Of a DNA stretch of 6,194 nucleotides, positions 5,206-6,194 are shown piece by piece. The notes below the pieces were generated by a model, which worked only from the letters and a program-made list of their open reading frames with translations, had not been told where the DNA came from and made no database searches. The stretch is from Planctomycetota bacterium (lineage in GTDB: Bacteria; Planctomycetota; Planctomycetia; Pirellulales; Thermoguttaceae). Location of the stretch: the NCBI GenBank assembly GCA_018897395.1, contig JAHIKV010000111.1, positions 1 through 6,194 on the forward strand, given 5' to 3'. Each line of letters starts with the position of its first letter. Position 1 is the first letter of the stretch. The position numbers and the translations under genes were made by a program.

Positions 5206-5583
5206 TCACTTCTTCCGTTTCTTCGACGTTTTCGCTCGCTTCAACACGATCCCCGATTCATCGCCAAGATGGATGTAAAACATCCCCTTCAATCCATCGC
5301 CGTCCAACACCAACCAGCCTCGCCCTTGGGCCTGCTCCATATCGGCGCTCCCATCCCAGGAAAACTCCACGGCGGGTTTACCGTCCCGCTGGCCAAGCCG
5401 GTAGTCGATCTGTCCCTGCACGTAGGCGAACTGGAAGTCGCCCGCCCCCCTCTTGTCGAACTCGAAGTAGCCGCGAACATCCTCGTCAATGTAGTCCCTG
5501 TCCCACTCGGTCATGGATTCAATGAGCCATCGACCGACGATATTCGGCTTCACCTTGGATTTCGCCTGGTGTCCTATGGTCAT
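5206..5583 (-). CDS. Small beta-rich protein of unknown function, start supplied by a MITE-like end
   Basis: The 125-residue product reads MTIGHQAKSKVKPNIVGRW, then alternates acidic turns and hydrophobic strands (FEFDKRG, FQFAYVQGQIDYRL, KPAVEFSWDG, RGWLVLDGDGLKGMFYIHLG), and ends in a Lys/Arg tail (KTSKKRKK). This resembles small lipocalin-like or beta-barrel cytosolic proteins starting IxGRW that I recall as hypothetical in many bacteria; no function is known to me. The first seven residues (MTIGHQA) are encoded by the inverted repeat at 5564-5588, so the native start has been replaced. A longer frame from 5676 crosses the whole MITE-like unit and is unlikely. The gene is the first of the minus-strand operon, and its stop lies 3 bases before the next ATG. 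Confidence 0.7.
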   Translation of the reverse strand: MTIGHQAKSKVKPNIVGRWLIESMTEWDRDYIDEDVRGYFEFDKRGAGDFQFAYVQGQIDYRLGQRDGKPAVEFSWDGSADMEQAQGRGWLVLDGDGLKGMFYIHLGDESGIVLKRAKTSKKRKK

Positions 5584-5675
5584 TGCACCGGCTGATTTCA
5601 CCACAACATCTTGTATGTGGCAGCGTCCGCGAACACAACATATCGTAGTGTGCAATGGTTGTAGGACACCAGGCA
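5564..5675. mobile_element. Second MITE-like unit with 25-base imperfect inverted ends
   Basis: Positions 5564-5588 and the complement of 5650-5674 match at 21 of 25 bases, including the first 13 (GCCTGGTGTCCTA) and last 8. The unit is about 111 bases, encodes nothing, and lies between the tRNA-Gln terminator and the body of the first operon gene. ATTTC occurs at both edges (5559-5563 and 5676-5680, one base off the right repeat), a possible 5-base target duplication. Its ends differ from those of the element at 4752-4875, so it is a separate family. Confidence 0.7.
5610..5638 (-). promoter_or_regulatory. Weak promoter candidate inside the second MITE-like unit
   Basis: On the minus strand TTGTGT (5638-5633) and TACAAG (5615-5610) are spaced 17 bases, upstream of the ATG at 5583. 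Matches to consensus are 3 of 6 and 4 of 6, so this is only a candidate for driving the operon. Confidence 0.2.
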
Positions 5676-5691
5676 ATTTCCGTTTACGGGC

Positions 5692-5731
5692 AAAAAAGAA
5701 GCCTTGCGTAACTCTTTGCTACACAAGGCTT
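5692..5731 (-). terminator. Intrinsic terminator of the tRNA-Gln gene
   Basis: AAGCCTTGCGTA (5699-5710) and TACACAAGGCTT (5720-5731) form a 12-base stem with one mismatch. Reading on the minus strand, the stem is followed by TTCTTTTTT (5700-5692). It begins 8 bases after the tRNA 3' end and so closes a single-gene tRNA transcript. Confidence 0.85.
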
Positions 5732-5738
5732 TATGAAG

Positions 5739-5809
5739 CTGGGGAACTAGGATTTGAACCTAGACTAAGTGATCCAGAGTCACTCGTGCTGCCGTTACAC
5801 TATTCCCCA
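5739..5809 (-). tRNA. tRNA-Gln, anticodon CUG
   Basis: The minus strand folds as a full cloverleaf. The acceptor stem is TGGGGAA/TTCCCCA, the D arm is GTGT...AGCAC, and the anticodon arm is AGTGA-CTCTGGA-TCACT with anticodon CTG (plus-strand 5775-5777). The variable loop is short, and the T arm is CTAGG-TTCAAAT-CCTAG. The discriminator base is G (5739), as in bacterial glutamine tRNAs. The terminal CCA is not encoded (the next bases are CTT), so it must be added after transcription. It reads CAG codons in translation. An intrinsic terminator follows immediately, so the gene is transcribed alone or last. Confidence 0.96.
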
Positions 5810-5810
5810 G

Positions 5811-6029
5811 TGTTTTCGTAACCACCCGTCAATTATGAGCTTGCGACTGAAGCCGCCCCTCTTTGACGGCAATATCCGACAGGTCAGTCGAGCTGTACTA
5901 TCCGATCTTTCATCGGAGAACCATGGTGGTTAATTGTACCAAACCCGAGGAACCTGCCAAGCCGTATCCCGATTTCCCTCAAAACTCGCTCTAACCACCC
6001 CCGTTGAACGAGGACGGCCATCCGTGGGC
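5811..6029. other. Gene-free stretch between tRNA-Gln and the right-edge palindrome
   Basis: No convincing gene is seen on either strand. A small hairpin, TCCGAT/ATCGGA (5901-5906 and 5912-5917, loop CTTTC), and a TACAAT hexamer on the minus strand (5938-5933) are present; the latter could belong to a promoter for the tRNA transcript. Confidence 0.4.
5832..5837 (-). promoter_or_regulatory. Candidate -10 box for tRNA-Gln
   Basis: CATAAT on the minus strand lies 23 bases upstream of the mature tRNA 5' end. No good -35 hexamer is seen at 16-18 bases, so support is weak. Confidence 0.2.
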
Positions 6030-6057
6030 CTAACAGCCCGTTTAAACGGGCTGTTAG
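6030..6057. repeat. Perfect palindrome (terminator-like hairpin)
   Basis: The 28 bases are their own reverse complement: CTAACAGCCCGTTT followed by its complement. The stem is long and GC-rich near the base of the loop. No long T-run follows on either side (GCATTTCT on the right). It lies 13 bases before the possible intron start at 6071, where a terminator-like hairpin would be the expected target of a class C group II intron. Confidence 0.8.
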
Positions 6058-6077
6058 CCCGCATTTCTCAGTGTGCC
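6058..6077. repeat. 20-base direct repeat, copy 2
   Basis: Identical to 3371-3390 (CCCGCATTTCTCAGTGTGCC). This copy spans the proposed 5' boundary of the intron-like RNA at 6071, with 13 bases before it and 7 after. Confidence 0.8.
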
Positions 6078-6194
6078 GTGAAAAGGTTTGTTGATTCTAG
6101 TGGGTGCGAAACCCACCCGGCATCTGGTCGCTCCAGCCGGTAGCACTTGGAGCGGTTCAAGGAGGTAACGACTTGGACTGAAGCACTTTAAGAA
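6071..6194 (+). ncRNA. Possible 5' end of a class C group II intron (cut by the window edge)
   Basis: The segment opens GTGTGCC, which fits the group II 5' consensus GUGYG and the start of the class C intron from Oceanobacillus iheyensis as I remember it. It continues with a CTAGTGGGTGCGAA hairpin (stem 6100-6105/6111-6116, loop GCGAA), a CCGG-CTGG hairpin within 6117-6140, an alternative 7-base stem 6129-6135/6148-6154, and CGACTTGGACTGAAG, which resembles a conserved part of domain I. A palindrome lies directly upstream, as expected for class C introns that insert behind terminator hairpins. No protein is encoded in this part; a maturase/reverse transcriptase would lie to the right. Another structured RNA upstream of a mobile-element protein is the main alternative. 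Confidence 0.5.

Noticed and set aside
4752..5675. The two MITE-like units as copies of one family
   Set aside because: Both ends contain a TGGT...GTCC-like stretch, but the terminal repeats, lengths and inner hairpins do not align.
5584..5676. A 31-residue N-terminal extension of the protein at 5206-5583
   Set aside because: It is encoded by the MITE-like unit and has no protein character.
5934..6143. A 69-codon plus-strand frame near the right edge
   Set aside because: It crosses the palindrome, the 20-base repeat and the intron-like hairpins, and has no ribosome binding site.

Overview
The window looks like an accessory, decaying stretch of a bacterial chromosome, most likely from a planctomycete. 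That assignment is inference. It rests on moderately high GC, the protein families present, and the density of short palindromic repeats. No rRNA or marker gene proves it. Gene density is modest, and much of the sequence is small repeats or mobile-element ends that have cut genes.

Left part (1-1612): the end of an IS30-like insertion sequence, with its transposase pointing left off the window, abuts the last 19 codons of an L-rhamnose isomerase gene (rhaA). An intact L-rhamnose/H+ symporter gene (rhaT) follows at 260-1435. Next comes a gene start with a good ribosome binding site and signal peptide, but it runs into a palindromic repeat and stops after 39 codons. This reads as a rhamnose catabolism operon broken at both ends.

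Middle (1615-3450): a complete nucleoside hydrolase gene lies on the minus strand, convergent with rhaT. A gene-free stretch of about 550 bases follows and holds a 140-base inverted-repeat unit. Then comes a plus-strand gene for a small membrane-anchored protein, whose 3' end runs into a 20-base repeat found again at 6058.

Right part (3411-5583, minus strand, read right to left): an apparent operon encodes a small protein of about 125 residues with a GRW-type beta-rich look, a large gene of unknown function, a YkgJ-type cysteine-cluster protein, and a 60-residue protein. The large gene is broken twice: an in-frame TGA at 4993-4995, and a 118-base miniature transposable element (MITE) flanked by a TA duplication. 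Removing the element restores the reading frame exactly. A second, unrelated MITE-like unit with 25-base inverted ends sits at the start of the first operon gene. In both cases the end of the element supplies the in-frame ATG that now begins the gene downstream.

Right edge (5692-6194): a tRNA-Gln(CUG) gene on the minus strand has its own intrinsic terminator. Further right, a perfect palindrome is followed by a GTGTG start and a run of hairpins resembling the 5' end of a class C group II intron, cut by the window edge.

The most notable result is the set of small mobile elements caught with readable empty sites, including two that donate start codons within one operon. I see no clear sign of a wholly new defence or metabolic system.
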